Below the pieces are notes generated by a model. It was given only the letters and a program-made list of their open reading frames with translations, made no database searches and was not told the origin of the DNA. The position numbers were made by a program, and so were the translations under genes. Positions 11,453 through 21,969 of a stretch of DNA of 64,000 nucleotides are shown piece after piece. The stretch comes from Celoporthe dispersa (lineage: Eukaryota; Ascomycota; Sordariomycetes; Diaporthales; Cryphonectriaceae). Each line of letters starts with the position of its first letter. Positions within the stretch are counted from its first letter, which is position 1. The DNA lies in the NCBI GenBank assembly GCA_016584495.1, contig WAID01000006.1:310001-374000 (forward strand), in the 5' to 3' direction.

Positions 11453-12764
11453 AGTGACGATCCGCCCCGCACGGCCTACGACGAGAACCCGAATGGTTCG
11501 TCGCACCCAACCAACCAACCCTCCGCATGTCTTGAGGAGTTATTTCGGCCCAGACTCGGATGAGACTGCAGGCTCCGATATACTCCGAACACATCGATAC
11601 TACAAACAGGAAAGAAAGCAGCACTGGCTGTACGAGGGGTGGACGAGGAATAAATCCAGCCCTCTTCTCTGTATCATATCACCTAATCTCTCTTGTCTAC
11701 GCATCGGCGCCTATGGGGTAGGAGCCGGTTCTGCCAATCCACTGGATTTTTGTTGATCTTGTTTTGCTTGTTGTTCCTATGAGCGATATCTCGTTGGCAT
11801 GGAGGTCTTTTTGTCCTGCATATTGAGCTGGTGATTTTTTGTTTGTTTCTTTTCGCCGGGCAGAAATAGATAAGAGAGAGGGCATTTCCGAGAGGAGGGA
11901 TGGGGGTGGATTAGGCGGGTGTTAGTCGTGTGACTCTCTTCAAACAAGCCAGCCAGCTTGGAAAACAACCACCACAACAACTTCCCTTCCTCGTGATAGC
12001 CATGCGACTAACGTGACTCCTGTTTTCTTTTTCCTTTGGTCTTCTTCTATTCTACTCGTACGACTTACCGCCTATCCTCACTGTGCAATGCCTTAGCCCC
12101 TCTCGCAACACGAGTCCTCGTTTAAATCCTCAGACCCGTATCACCACCACCTTATCGTTCACGTCGGCCGGCCCTCGCCTCCCAAACGAGTAGTGAGTCG
12201 CCGGGGGAGAGGGGGGGGGCGCTGCCAGCGTGGACGGACGCATGCGGGCCCCCTTCGAAATCCTTGGAGTCATGGGAAGAGGGAACAAGGTAACGCGACT
12301 CCTGCTTGCTTGCTTGATTGCCTGCTTGGCTGGACGGACGGACTTATCCGGGACCGGGGAGCAGGCCAGACAAGAGGGTCACGTCATGGATGAATTCTAC
12401 AGTGTACTATGAACTTGTTTATCGAGAGCGAGAGCGACCAGCAAAGACGCAGGGTTTTTGTTCGGATGAAGCCGGAGTCAGGACCAAAATAAATGATAAT
12501 AAAAAATACTGACGACAATCCTGGCAGGCGTCAGTGCTCATTTGTGGTTCTCACAATTACCACGAGCCATGGTCTGTCCAGATTGCACTCACTACACGTG
12601 TCCAAAACAAGGCACTACAGTAGCTGCACATCCCAGAGAACAGAAGCTGTATTGTATAGAGATATTAATTTATTCAAAAGGATGTCTAGGTCGACGCCTA
12701 GCAGAGAGAGTATCTATCCATCTATATCTATAAAATACATGTACATATACATCAATGCATACGT
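11453..12764. other. Intergenic between convergent AN1 and lipase genes
   Basis: This holds two facing 3' ends. Only short ORFs without family resemblance are present. A G8 run lies at 12212-12219. Nothing else was recognised. Confidence 0.45.
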
Positions 12765-14409
12765 CTAAACCAAAAACTCCTCGGTCAACCAGTGCCGCAG
12801 CACTACATATCCCTCGCTGTGCGACTCCTTGTCGATGCGCACGATAATGGCAGCATGGCTGTGGCGGTTGCGATGAATCCAGACGGGGTACTTGCGCCAG
12901 CCGAGGCTGTCGAGGGCCGAGATCATCTCGAACTGGCAGGGCGCGAGGGCCAGGGTCGGCTGGCCCGGCTGGCTCTGCTTGCGCTCCAGCCGCAGGATGT
13001 TCGCATCGCTCGCCCGCCTGGCGGCGGCCATGTTGCTCTGGGCCTTCTCGGAGTCCTGCTTCTCGAGCAGTGGCTCGTGTGCCTCCCTCTCGGGGTCTGA
13101 GACCTCGCCCTCCTCCTCCTCGTCATCCGTCAGCCCGAGGTACTCGTTCTGGTGGAAGCTGTTCAGGCCCTCGTAGACATCCTCGACGGCCTCCCGGATC
13201 TCGTTGATGATGAGGGTCGGCGGCCGGTAGTCGGCGATGTTGATGCCCGCCAGGCCCTTCTCGTGCAGGGCGATGCGCTTGGAGCTCCGCACCGTCTGGA
13301 TGGCGCTGTTGATGAGGAAGGCCACGATGCCGATGGGCACGAAGATGACCAGCGCGACGATGAGGGGTACGCGCCGTATCCACTTGGTCGCCCACTCGGG
13401 AAAGGGCTCCTTCTTCCAGGCGTGCGGCGGGATGTGCTCGACGGGGTGCACCGGGTCGAGGATCACGTCCTCATAGCCCTTGAGGTAGTTGACCCGCACC
13501 CTGTCCATGTTCGTGTAGGGGTCGGTCTTGGCTATGGCAGAGGTGTAGTGGACGGTGCTCCGGTCGTTCTCGATGTTGGCGTACAGGGTGCGCCGCTTGA
13601 ACCTGGCCAGCCCCTTGTAGAAGATGGAGTTGCGGTCGGCCAGGACGGCGAGCAGGGGCCGGCCCGTGTCGCGGAACTTGTCGATGAGGAAGAGCTGCCT
13701 GCCAGACATGGACAGGGTGCGGGCGCCGAGAACGTTCCACAGGTGGTTTGCCGTGCCGTGCAGCGGAGTGCGGACGCCGAGGAAGGGGCTGGCAAAGGCG
13801 GTGAAGTTCATGCACTCGAGCTCGTCCAGCGTCCCCTTGGCGTACAGCAGGCCGATGGCATAGCGGGCGACGAGGCCGCCGTGGCTGTAGCCGATGATGG
13901 AGAGCCTCCTGATCCTGCCGCCTCGCCGCTCGATCGCCTGCAGCTCCTCCTGGATCTCGAGGCACACCCTCTCACCCCCGAGCTCGGCGCCGTCGTAGGT
14001 GAAGGAGCCGCTGTTTCGTTTCGCGCAGAGGATGTAGAGCTTGTCGGCAGGATGTTTCGCGCGTAGGGCCTTGGCGATGCTTGCCATGTGGTTTGGGTTT
14101 CCCCATAGCTAGAAGAAGAAGAAGGAAGAAGAGACCTCCATCAGCGGGCTGCAATATCCCAGGACAAAGATGCTGTCTTGACGTCGACAGCATGTGCAGG
14201 GAAGTGTGCGTGCATTGTGTGCACATATGCGGGCAGGGCAGGGTCAAGAAAGGAGGGAGGAAATGAGAATCAGATTAGATCAGGCCAGATCAGATCAGAT
14301 CATTCGGGCAGGAGAGGAAGAAGCAACCAGGAGGGAACAGAGAACATACGCCGTGGACCAAAACGACGAGGTGGTCCGCCTCGATCTCACCGCCGGTATA
14401 ATCAGCCAT
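12765..14409 (-). CDS. LPL1: DUF676 lipase/serine esterase, Lpl1-like
   Basis: This is a probable phospholipase or acylglycerol lipase of the fungal Lpl1/Rog1 group; yeast Lpl1 acts on lipid droplets. Exon 1 is 14350-14409 (20 codons, ending LVVLVHG, the oxyanion-hole segment). Exon 2 is 12765-14108, beginning LWGNPNHM. The product is 467 aa. The nucleophile elbow GYSHGG places the catalytic serine near residue 95. A strongly hydrophobic stretch around residues 265-287 could anchor the protein in a membrane or droplet monolayer. The C-terminal third has an acidic Asp/Glu run and then a region with conserved-looking HRNRHSHAAI. The exon 1 donor is GTATGT and the acceptor CTAG. The choice between Lpl1 and Rog1 is moderate; the DUF676 assignment is firm. 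Confidence 0.88.
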
Positions 14410-16312
14410 CTCGTCGTAATGGCTGATCAGGGACCGGTCGATGGATCGGATCGAGAAGGGCAGCAGCTTGTGTGTTTTTTGTAGGGGGTGGTCGGTTTGG
14501 CAGGTGGGATGGCGAGCCGCAAAAAAAGGCGGGCTGCCAAACCACCGCTAAGTCCGGGCCGTCGTCTGCAGCACAGTGGCTGAAGTGAACCTCCTTAAAC
14601 AGAGCGGGCCTTTCTTGCTTTATCAGCCACGACAACCACTGGCAGGTGCAGATGTCAATGTCATCCGCACCCACAGCCTCCCAGGGGCGGGACCCTATGC
14701 ACGCATGCACATACAATATGCACGTGCTGGTTAAAATGTACGTATGTGCGTCTTATGTCCGTATTGTACAGCCAATAAAAAAAATAAAAAAAAAGAAGAA
14801 GAGAAGAAGAAGAAAAAAAGAAAAGAAAAGAGGCGATCTCCGTACAGCTCCCCCTCCCCTCCGTTCAGACGAGAAGTGATAGGTTGTGGCTGGCTTGAGA
14901 GCTCCCCTACCTTTCTCCCTCGGGACTGTGTTCGTAGGGGTCTGTTCAAAAACCAGCCAGCCAGCCAGTCTCGAGCGGGTGGTCCTCTAGTTCTAGTGTT
15001 GTTGTTGTCGTTGTTATTGTTGTTGGCAGGGAGCGGCGTTCGCATCTGACTTGTGTGGGCAACGAGAAGAAAAGGAGACTTGGATGAGGATAACTTCAAC
15101 TTCCAGCAAGGCGCACAATGCGCAGGACGGACAGATAAGTAAATAAATAATTTTCGAGCCTCTCGACTGTGACAAGCCCCCACAGATAAGACCTCGAGCA
15201 TCTGGAACATCTTCATGCCTATCTGGATCATCATGATAAGGAAAGGAGGCCTGCATGGCGTCGAGGAGTACTTTTCTGAGCTGGACATCGGTGACCGATA
15301 AGTGTGTACATCAAATGCGGATGTGCTTGGGCTTGGCAAAAAAAAAAAAAAGAACACCCCCCCTCCACCTACATGCTTCAGTTCTGATCCTGGCTTGAGT
15401 GGTGCAAACGCTGAGGCTATTCCATAGTATGGTAGCTCTGCTCTGTAACCTGTCTCGTTTCTGCCTCTCAACTACCACACACCACAAGTCTCGGAACGAT
15501 GCGCTGCGTATCTGTCTATCTTTTTATCTTGTACAAAGTAGCAGTCAGGTATGCAATCATCAGTACGATCTATACTGTACCAATATATGTATATATATGT
15601 GTATATATATGTATGTACTTGGTATATAGAGAGGTCGCATTATGAGCGACGATGACAGCAGGCACTAAAGTACCGTAGGCGTGTATGGGAAGTCCCCGTC
15701 GGCAGTGCCTGCTGTAGTAGTACACCATGTATATAAGAGCGTTACAGTGGGGTCCCCACCGTGCCTTCCCCCCGCGGTTCAGCCCTCTGCTGTGGAAACT
15801 TCCTGGGCGCCGCGACCCACTGTACCCTTCAGCCTCACAGGGGTGTCCGTCTCTTTTCTCCCAACCCAGAATTCGACATCAACCAAACCGTTTTTCTTTT
15901 TTTCTTCCCACAAGGCCTACCAGCCCAGACAAAGGCCATATCAACAACAATTGCCCGTCTACTGCCCCAGTCCTTTTGTTGACACAAACAGAATACGGCT
16001 ATACAAACCCTTTCGATCTCCATGTGACCAGAGTCTTCTCCCTCCTTCCCTTCAATCTCATATTCGTAAATGTCGATTTCGTCGCTGAGGCTCCCCTCCC
16101 CGCGCGTCTATACGTCGTCGTCGGTGGGCCTTTCTTCACGTCCCTTTGGCCACAGGTCACGGCGCTCACCACCACCTCGCGTCCTGAGGAGCCCTGCGCC
16201 TTCTTCGTGTCTGAGGGGCGAGCAGCTGAGCGCCCCGGCCAGCTCATCATCCGCCCTCCTGCTGAAGCCGCATTGACTCCCACGCTCGATTGGCCGGTCC
16301 ACCCTCGTTACG
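14410..16312. other. Intergenic between divergent lipase and REX3 genes
   Basis: This 1.9 kb contains purine-rich A/G tracts (14780-14835), a CCAG run (14952-14969) and a TA/TG repeat (15585-15620). No convincing gene was found. The right part (about 15880-16312) is pyrimidine-rich and probably the REX3 promoter and leader. Confidence 0.45.
15585..15620. repeat. TATG/TA microsatellite
   Basis: Alternating TATATG and TATGTA units of about 35 bp lie in the intergenic region upstream of REX3. Confidence 0.6.
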
Positions 16313-18557
16313 ATGGCCAGCGCCGTTCCTCTGTTCAACGGCCTCAAGCACCTTCCGTGCCCCAAGGAGGCTGGAGGCGCCACATGCACAACTTCAGGCT
16401 GTCTCTTTGGCCACAGGGCCGACAACCCGGCTTCCGACATTGGAAGCCATCACCAATCTTTAGACGGGGCTACTGGGGACGAGGTGAATGGCCTTGCGAG
16501 CGACGAGAATGTCGCTCCCCCCAGTAAGCGTCAGAAGACAGCAACCCACCGACCTGGTGAGGTCGGAGGCGGAGGCGAAGGTGGACGCGCGGGCAACGGG
16601 CACGCCAGTGGCTCACATATCACAAGTGATACCAACGAGTACCTGAGACCTGTCGATCGAGCCCAGGGGTCTGATCTCTACGATCCATTGTCACCCCCGG
16701 TCACTGACCACGCACCTCGACCTGCGTCACCTATGGCTGTGACGCCCTCTGCTCTGAGGAAACAGACAGTCACTCCCTCGACGCCAGTCAAGTCTGCCAC
16801 CACTGTTACCTCGACAACGCCCAAGAAGCCCCTTCCCTCCTCTGCTCCTGGGACGCCTGCTCCAGGTCGAAATGCAACACCTGCCTCGGCCGCCAGAAAG
16901 TCAACACCGGTCAGCCTGTCGGCTTCTTCTCCAGCGAGGTCTCCAAGAACCACGCGGAACGCACTGTCAGTGGGCCAGTCGGCATCCAAAGCCACGGCTT
17001 CCTCTCATCTGCAGACACCTAGACCCGCAAGAAAGCCTGAGTCCTTGAATCCCCGCCATCTTACCGCGGCTCCAGCCTCTCACGGCGTCCGGCACAAGCT
17101 GCTGTCCCTGCTGCATGCTGACTACACCCGCCTCAACGGCGAGGTCTCCGGCGGGGCTGCTAAGGACCCCCAGCTCAAGGCTCTCGCCCTGTCCGCCCAG
17201 GAGCTCATCTGGATGGCGCTAGACCGCGAGCAGGAGCTGGCTACGCAGAAGGCTGCCGTCTACGACAACGCCATGCGGCAGGAGGTCAAGAAGTACATGA
17301 AGATGAAGCTTGATGCCTGGGTGGCTGAGCGCAAACAGGTCCTCGAGAAGAAGACGGTCCAAAAGAACCCCAGCATCGGCGCGCCGGTCACCATCAACAC
17401 CGGGCTGACCACGGCTCAGGAGGTCGTCGTCCTCCAGCAGAGGCTAGTGACGCCCATCACGAATCTCGAGCGGTATGGCTACGTCCCCGTGCCACCCACG
17501 GACGAACAGATCGAGGAGGCGAAGCAGGCTGTGAAGTGGTCTCAAGGCTGGGAGCAGTGTGACCGGTGCACGGCTCGCTTCCAGGTCTTCCCCGGCCGCG
17601 ACATCGAGACCGGCCAGCTCGCCTCAGGCGGACGGTGCAGTCACCACCCCGGCAAGTTCTACCTCCCCGAGCGGCAGAAGGGGGATACCACCTGGGTTGC
17701 AAAGAAATACCGCTGCTGCAACCAGGACGTGGGCGAGTCTCCGGGCTGCACCGTCAGTGAGAACCACGTCTGGAAGACCACCGATCCGAAGCGGCTCGCG
17801 TCCCTGTGGAAGTATGCCGAGACGCCCGCCAACGACAGCCCCCCTGGTCAAGGAGGTGGTGGCCTTTGACTGCGAGATGGGCTACACTGTGCACGGCATG
17901 GAGCTGATCCGGGTGACGGCCACCTCCTGGCCCGACGGTGCTGAGCTGGTCGACGTTCTCGTCCAGCCGTACGGTGAGGTCCTGAACCTCAACTCCAAGT
18001 ACAGCGGTGTCTGGCCTGAGGACCTAGCCCGTGCTGTGCCATGGGCCCGGGACTGGACGCCTCCCCCGCAGCAGCCCGGCGAGAGGAAGATCCTGCAGAA
18101 GGTCTCGTCGCCCGAGCTGGCCCGTGGCCTGCTCCACTCGTTCATCAGCCCCGACACTGTCCTGATCGGCCACGGTCTGGAGAATGACCTCAACGCCATG
18201 CGCATGGTGCACCCCAAGATTGTCGACACGGTCCTCCTGTACCCGCACAAGCGCGGCCTGCCGGTCCGGACGAGCCTGAAGCTGCTCATGGAGACCTTGC
18301 TCAACCGGCGCATCCAGGTCGACACGGGCGAGGGCCACGACAGCGCGGAGGACGCCCGGGCTGCGGGTGACCTGGTTCGGTACAAGGTGGAGAAGGAATG
18401 GACCCTGATGAGGTCTCAGGGGTGGAAGTGGGAGGACGGTGTGCTCCGCGCCCCAGGCTGGAAACCGACCCTGCAGCAGGAGCAGAGCAGCGAGTCGGTT
18501 GATATGGAGGACGGAGGCGCACTGCTCACCGAGGAGATCCTCGAGGCCGAATCATAG
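16313..18557 (+). CDS. REX3: RNA exonuclease 3, DEDDh family
   Basis: Rex3 trims 3' ends of small RNAs such as RNase MRP RNA. The single exon has one frame break at the C6 run 17839-17844. With one C removed the product is 747 aa. The N-terminus has the Rex3-type Cys-rich start (LKHLPCP..TTSGCLFGHR). A Ser/Pro/Thr-rich linker follows, then a Cys/His-rich module at about residues 415-495 (CDRC, HHPGKFY, YRCCNQ). Directly after the break comes the exonuclease domain: FDCEM (first Asp/Glu pair), IGHGLENDL, KIVDT and HDSAEDARA (catalytic His and last Asp). The break falls between the Cys-rich module and the nuclease domain, so uncorrected annotation would yield two half genes. Confidence 0.88.
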
Positions 18558-19274
18558 GGGAGCCTCAGGCAGATGCTGGGCAATAACTACTTCCTCCCGC
18601 TGCTCACGGCAGGTGTTTCTGGAATGCGTCTAGGATAAAGGATAGCATAAGGCGGTGCAGAGGGGAATGCGTGCATGCATAGGGTCAAGGAGTTTCTGGA
18701 CTGCTTCATCCTACAGCGTCCAAAATTGGGTGTGGCATTTGCAATGCTCTCTCTCTCTCTCTCTACATACAGCGCCGTACATCTTACACAGCATCAATGC
18801 TATAAGCTACGGGGCCGCCCTGCGACCGCAGGCGTCAGACATGAGATTTCTTTTTTTTTTTCTTTCTCTTCTCCCTTTTCTTGGTGTACTATGCTCACTG
18901 GCTGACATCTGGAGCAAGATCCGCGAGGCGAGGCGGCAGGACATCACTTCTCTCTGCTTGGGAGCTCTCCTGTCTGGTATGCTTCCTCTGGCATTAATTC
19001 ATCATAATAGTGGAGTAGACGGGTGCCTCCCTCCAGGCCTCGTCATGATATGTGGTTTACACGGGCTGGCCTGGCAGCCCTGACAAGAGGGAGCATTCCT
19101 CATCCGCCCCCTCCCCATGCGGTCCCTTCTCTCCATCACCCTCCCTTCCAGGATGGCTTCCTTGCTCGCCTTGTGTGTGTTTTTTTATATTCTTCTTCTT
19201 CTAATCCCTTCTTTCTCCAGCCTCAGAATGCTTTCTGCTAACATTTCCTTGGGCGACATCTGTTGTTGTCCTCC
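18558..19274. other. Intergenic between convergent REX3 and PHB1
   Basis: Facing 3' ends. It contains a CT run at 18747-18763 and a T-rich stretch at 18849-18860. No gene was recognised. Confidence 0.5.
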
Positions 19275-20179
19275 TCATGCCCGCCCCGCATTCAAGAGGA
19301 TGTTCGTCCCCTGCTTGCCGCCGGGCAGGTAGGCAACGTTCGGGTTGCTCGCCAGGGTGTTCGCAATGTCCCTGCTGGCCTCGATCTTGCGGATCTGCAC
19401 CAGGCCGTCGCCACTCTTGGCGATGGCCTTGGCGATGGCGTCGGCGCTCTCGGCCTCGCCCTCTGCGCGGATGACGTTTGCCTGGCGCTCCTGCTCGGCC
19501 TTCTCGACGATGAAGCGGGCGCGCTCGGCGTCCTGCTGGGCGATCTGCTTCTGCTCGACGGCCTTGGTGAACTCCTTGCCAAAGGTCATGTGGGTGATGG
19601 AGACGTCCTCGAGGGCGATGTTGAACTCGGCGGCGCGCTTCATCAGGTCGGTACGGATGCGCTGGGAGACGGCCTCGCGCTGGGTGATGAGCTCGGCGGC
19701 GTCGAACTGGGCGACGATGGACTTGAGAACCTCGTTGCCGATGGAGGGGAGCACGCGCTCGTCGTAATCCTGGCCGAGGTTCTAAAAGGCACAAGACTTG
19801 TCAGCTTAGGTCCACGAGTGGCGCAGGGAGAGAGAGAGAAACGGACCTGGTAAATCTTGGGCAGGGCCTGCACCTCAGGCCTGTGCAGTACCCTCAAGGT
19901 CAGGCTGACCATCTGCAGATCCTTGGAGCCAGTAGTGGTGGCGATGTTCCTGGGCTTGGTACGGACGTCGAAGACGATGCTCTTCTGCAGCCAGGGAATT
20001 AGGAAGTGTGTGCCCTCGTTGATCACGCCCTCCTTGACTCCCGAGAGACGGTCGAAAATGACGGCGCGCGAGCCACCGCGCACATCGTATATAGAGTTGC
20101 TAATGAAGCTTGCGCCGAGGGCGGCGGGAACAGCAAAGCGGTAGATGTTCCGCAAGGCATTGGGATTTATTTGCGCCAT
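19275..20179 (-). CDS. PHB1: Prohibitin 1
   Basis: PHB1 forms ring complexes with PHB2 in the mitochondrial inner membrane, where it scaffolds m-AAA protease and supports cristae. Exon 1 is 19847-20179 (111 codons, ending PKIYQ) and exon 2 is 19275-19781 (starting NLGQDYDERVLPS), giving 279 aa, the family length. The N-terminal hydrophobic anchor (residues about 13-30) is followed by the SPFH/prohibitin domain (GVKEGVINEGTHFLIPW) and a coiled-coil C-terminus rich in Glu/Ala/Gln. The donor is GTCCGT, a rarer fungal form. It shares a 592 bp divergent promoter with QCR8, another inner-membrane protein. Confidence 0.95.
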
Positions 20180-20771
20180 CGTCGAGAGGGGTGGGTCTGT
20201 GTGTGTGTGTGCTTGTTTACAGACGAGAGCAGCAGATGCTAGGCCACCCGAAGAGAGAAGAGGATATTTCGCCTGCAAGACCCAGCAGGTGCCTCTCCCA
20301 GGTGTTAAGAAAACAAGAGCTCCTAGAGGAGAGATCAAGGAAGGGTGGCTCAGCTCGACCGGTAGATACTGTACTGAGCTGGGTCGTGGTGATAGCGGTG
20401 GTAATGTTGTCGTCGATGATGAGCTTGACTAAAAAAGACCCCTCGTGCTATGTATGGTACCACGGCAAGCACGGCAGCACGGGTAGCTCTTGCATGTACA
20501 AAGCTACAGGGCAAAAAAAGATAGATGGCCCGTGCTCCTTGCATTTCCTCCTTGGCCGGATCAACTAGCCCCATTATGGCTAGCTCGGCTCAGACCCAAT
20601 CGCCTGGCAGGCGATTCCGATTCTCCAACGACGATGGCGACCGGCTCAAGCAGACAACTTTGAAGCTCTCGACGACACCCGCCACCAGCGACCGACAGAC
20701 CGCCTTCGATTGATCCCACCTCCCTTTTGTTTTCTCTTCTTTGGAACATCAATTGAGACCACATTGCCAAG
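20180..20771. promoter_or_regulatory. Shared divergent promoter of PHB1 and QCR8
   Basis: These 592 bp separate the start codons of two nuclear genes for mitochondrial inner-membrane proteins. A TG run is at 20198-20211. Shared control is plausible, but no defined motif was identified. Confidence 0.5.
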
Positions 20772-21542
20772 ATGAGACCTACACAGAGAATGCTCTCCGG
20801 CGGCGAGGAGATTGGCAAGTACAACAAGTAAGTGCAGCAGGCCTGCGGAGGACTTCGGATGTCGCATGGGCGCGCCTTTTGCTCGTAAGGAAGCCGGACT
20901 TTTGCTAATTCTCGTCTTCACAGGTACCTTGGCCATGGCTGGGGCTCCTTCGGTGAGTTACGTCTTCTTTCTCCCACCTCCTTCGCTCCCTCGACCTACC
21001 GACGAGACCACCCGAGGCCGAGACCATGTCGAACGATTTTTGTGACGGCTTGCTTCGCTCCCGAGGGCGACAGCAGGCAGTCGATGCTATAATGCTAGGA
21101 AGAAGAAGAGGAAGAGAGAGAGAGAGAGAGAGAGAGAAGCAATTGTTGCTCGCGCGGCTGAGAGCAGGGAATGCTGACGGGATCATCTCCAATCACAGGC
21201 ACCCCGGTGCAGAAGCAAAAGGGCATCGTGACCTACGGCATGGCCCCCAACCGACAGAACCCCTTCGCCGGCGCCGCCCACGCTGCCGTCTTCAACTCGT
21301 GGCGACGCTTCAGCGCACAGGTCCTCTACGTCGTTCCTCCGTTCATCGCCGCCTACTACGTCATGAACTGGGCTGTTGAGAGGTCAGTCTGTGCCGTGCG
21401 AGAGATGGATCGCACAGGATGGATGGATGAACGAGGATGACCTTGTGACGGAGATGAGTGCTGACGAGAAGTCGTTGACAGGAACCACTACCTCAACTCC
21501 AAGGCCGGTGTCGCCGAGTTCGCCGCCAGCGAAGAGGAGTAG
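20772..21542 (+). CDS. QCR8: Cytochrome bc1 complex subunit 8 (ubiquinone-binding QP-C)
   Basis: This is a small subunit of respiratory complex III in the mitochondrial inner membrane. Four exons, 20772-20827, 20924-20952, 21199-21382 and 21482-21542, encode 109 aa. Signature segments are KYLGHGWGSFG, QKGIVTYGMAPN, FNSWRRF, and one membrane helix around YVVPPFIAAYYVMNWA, then an acidic C-terminus ending Glu-Glu-Glu. Exon 2 is only 29 nt. Intron 2 carries a long AG repeat. All junctions are GT..AG and keep frame. Confidence 0.95.
21112..21137. repeat. AG dinucleotide repeat in QCR8 intron 2
   Basis: About 26 bases of near-perfect AG/GA repeat lie inside the 246-nt second intron of QCR8. Confidence 0.75.
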
Positions 21543-21969
21543 GCGTTGCTTCAGGTGAGGGGATGGGAAAAGAGACGTGGAAGAAAAAAAAGACGCGCTC
21601 GCTCGTCAGGGCAGAGGGAGGAGGCGCGCCATAGCACGGGTGTTGTCGCAGCCGGATATATGCTGCCTTGTATATCAGAAAGACTTTGAAACCGACGATC
21701 AAAGAAATAGACTAGAGATCTCTGGCCAGCGCTCACGCCTTGTGACACCCTCACCATTGACTCTTATACTCGCTCCCAGGATCTCTTCAGCAGCAGCAGT
21801 GAAATACACTCATGGCAGGAACATCTTCGCGACGACATCTCTGAACATGCATGATTACCAACATCTTTTGGCTTAGATCATGGAGTGAGTTTGTTCTCTG
21901 ATACCACTATTTCGTGTATACCCGCTGAACCCTTCCAATGTCTCTCAGGCAGAGCGTCCCCGCCCCGAT
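21543..21969. other. Intergenic between convergent QCR8 and BVMO genes
   Basis: These 427 bp hold the two 3' ends and mark the transition from the housekeeping block to the metabolic block. No feature was recognised. Confidence 0.5.

Noticed and set aside
13152..14066. A 304-codon open frame on the plus strand
   Set aside because: It is antisense to the lipase gene; its open frame reflects GC-rich codon use of the real gene and it resembles no family.
14731..15471. 246-codon minus-strand ORF
   Set aside because: Ends in a poly-Phe/Ser tract from an A/G-rich repeat; no domain.
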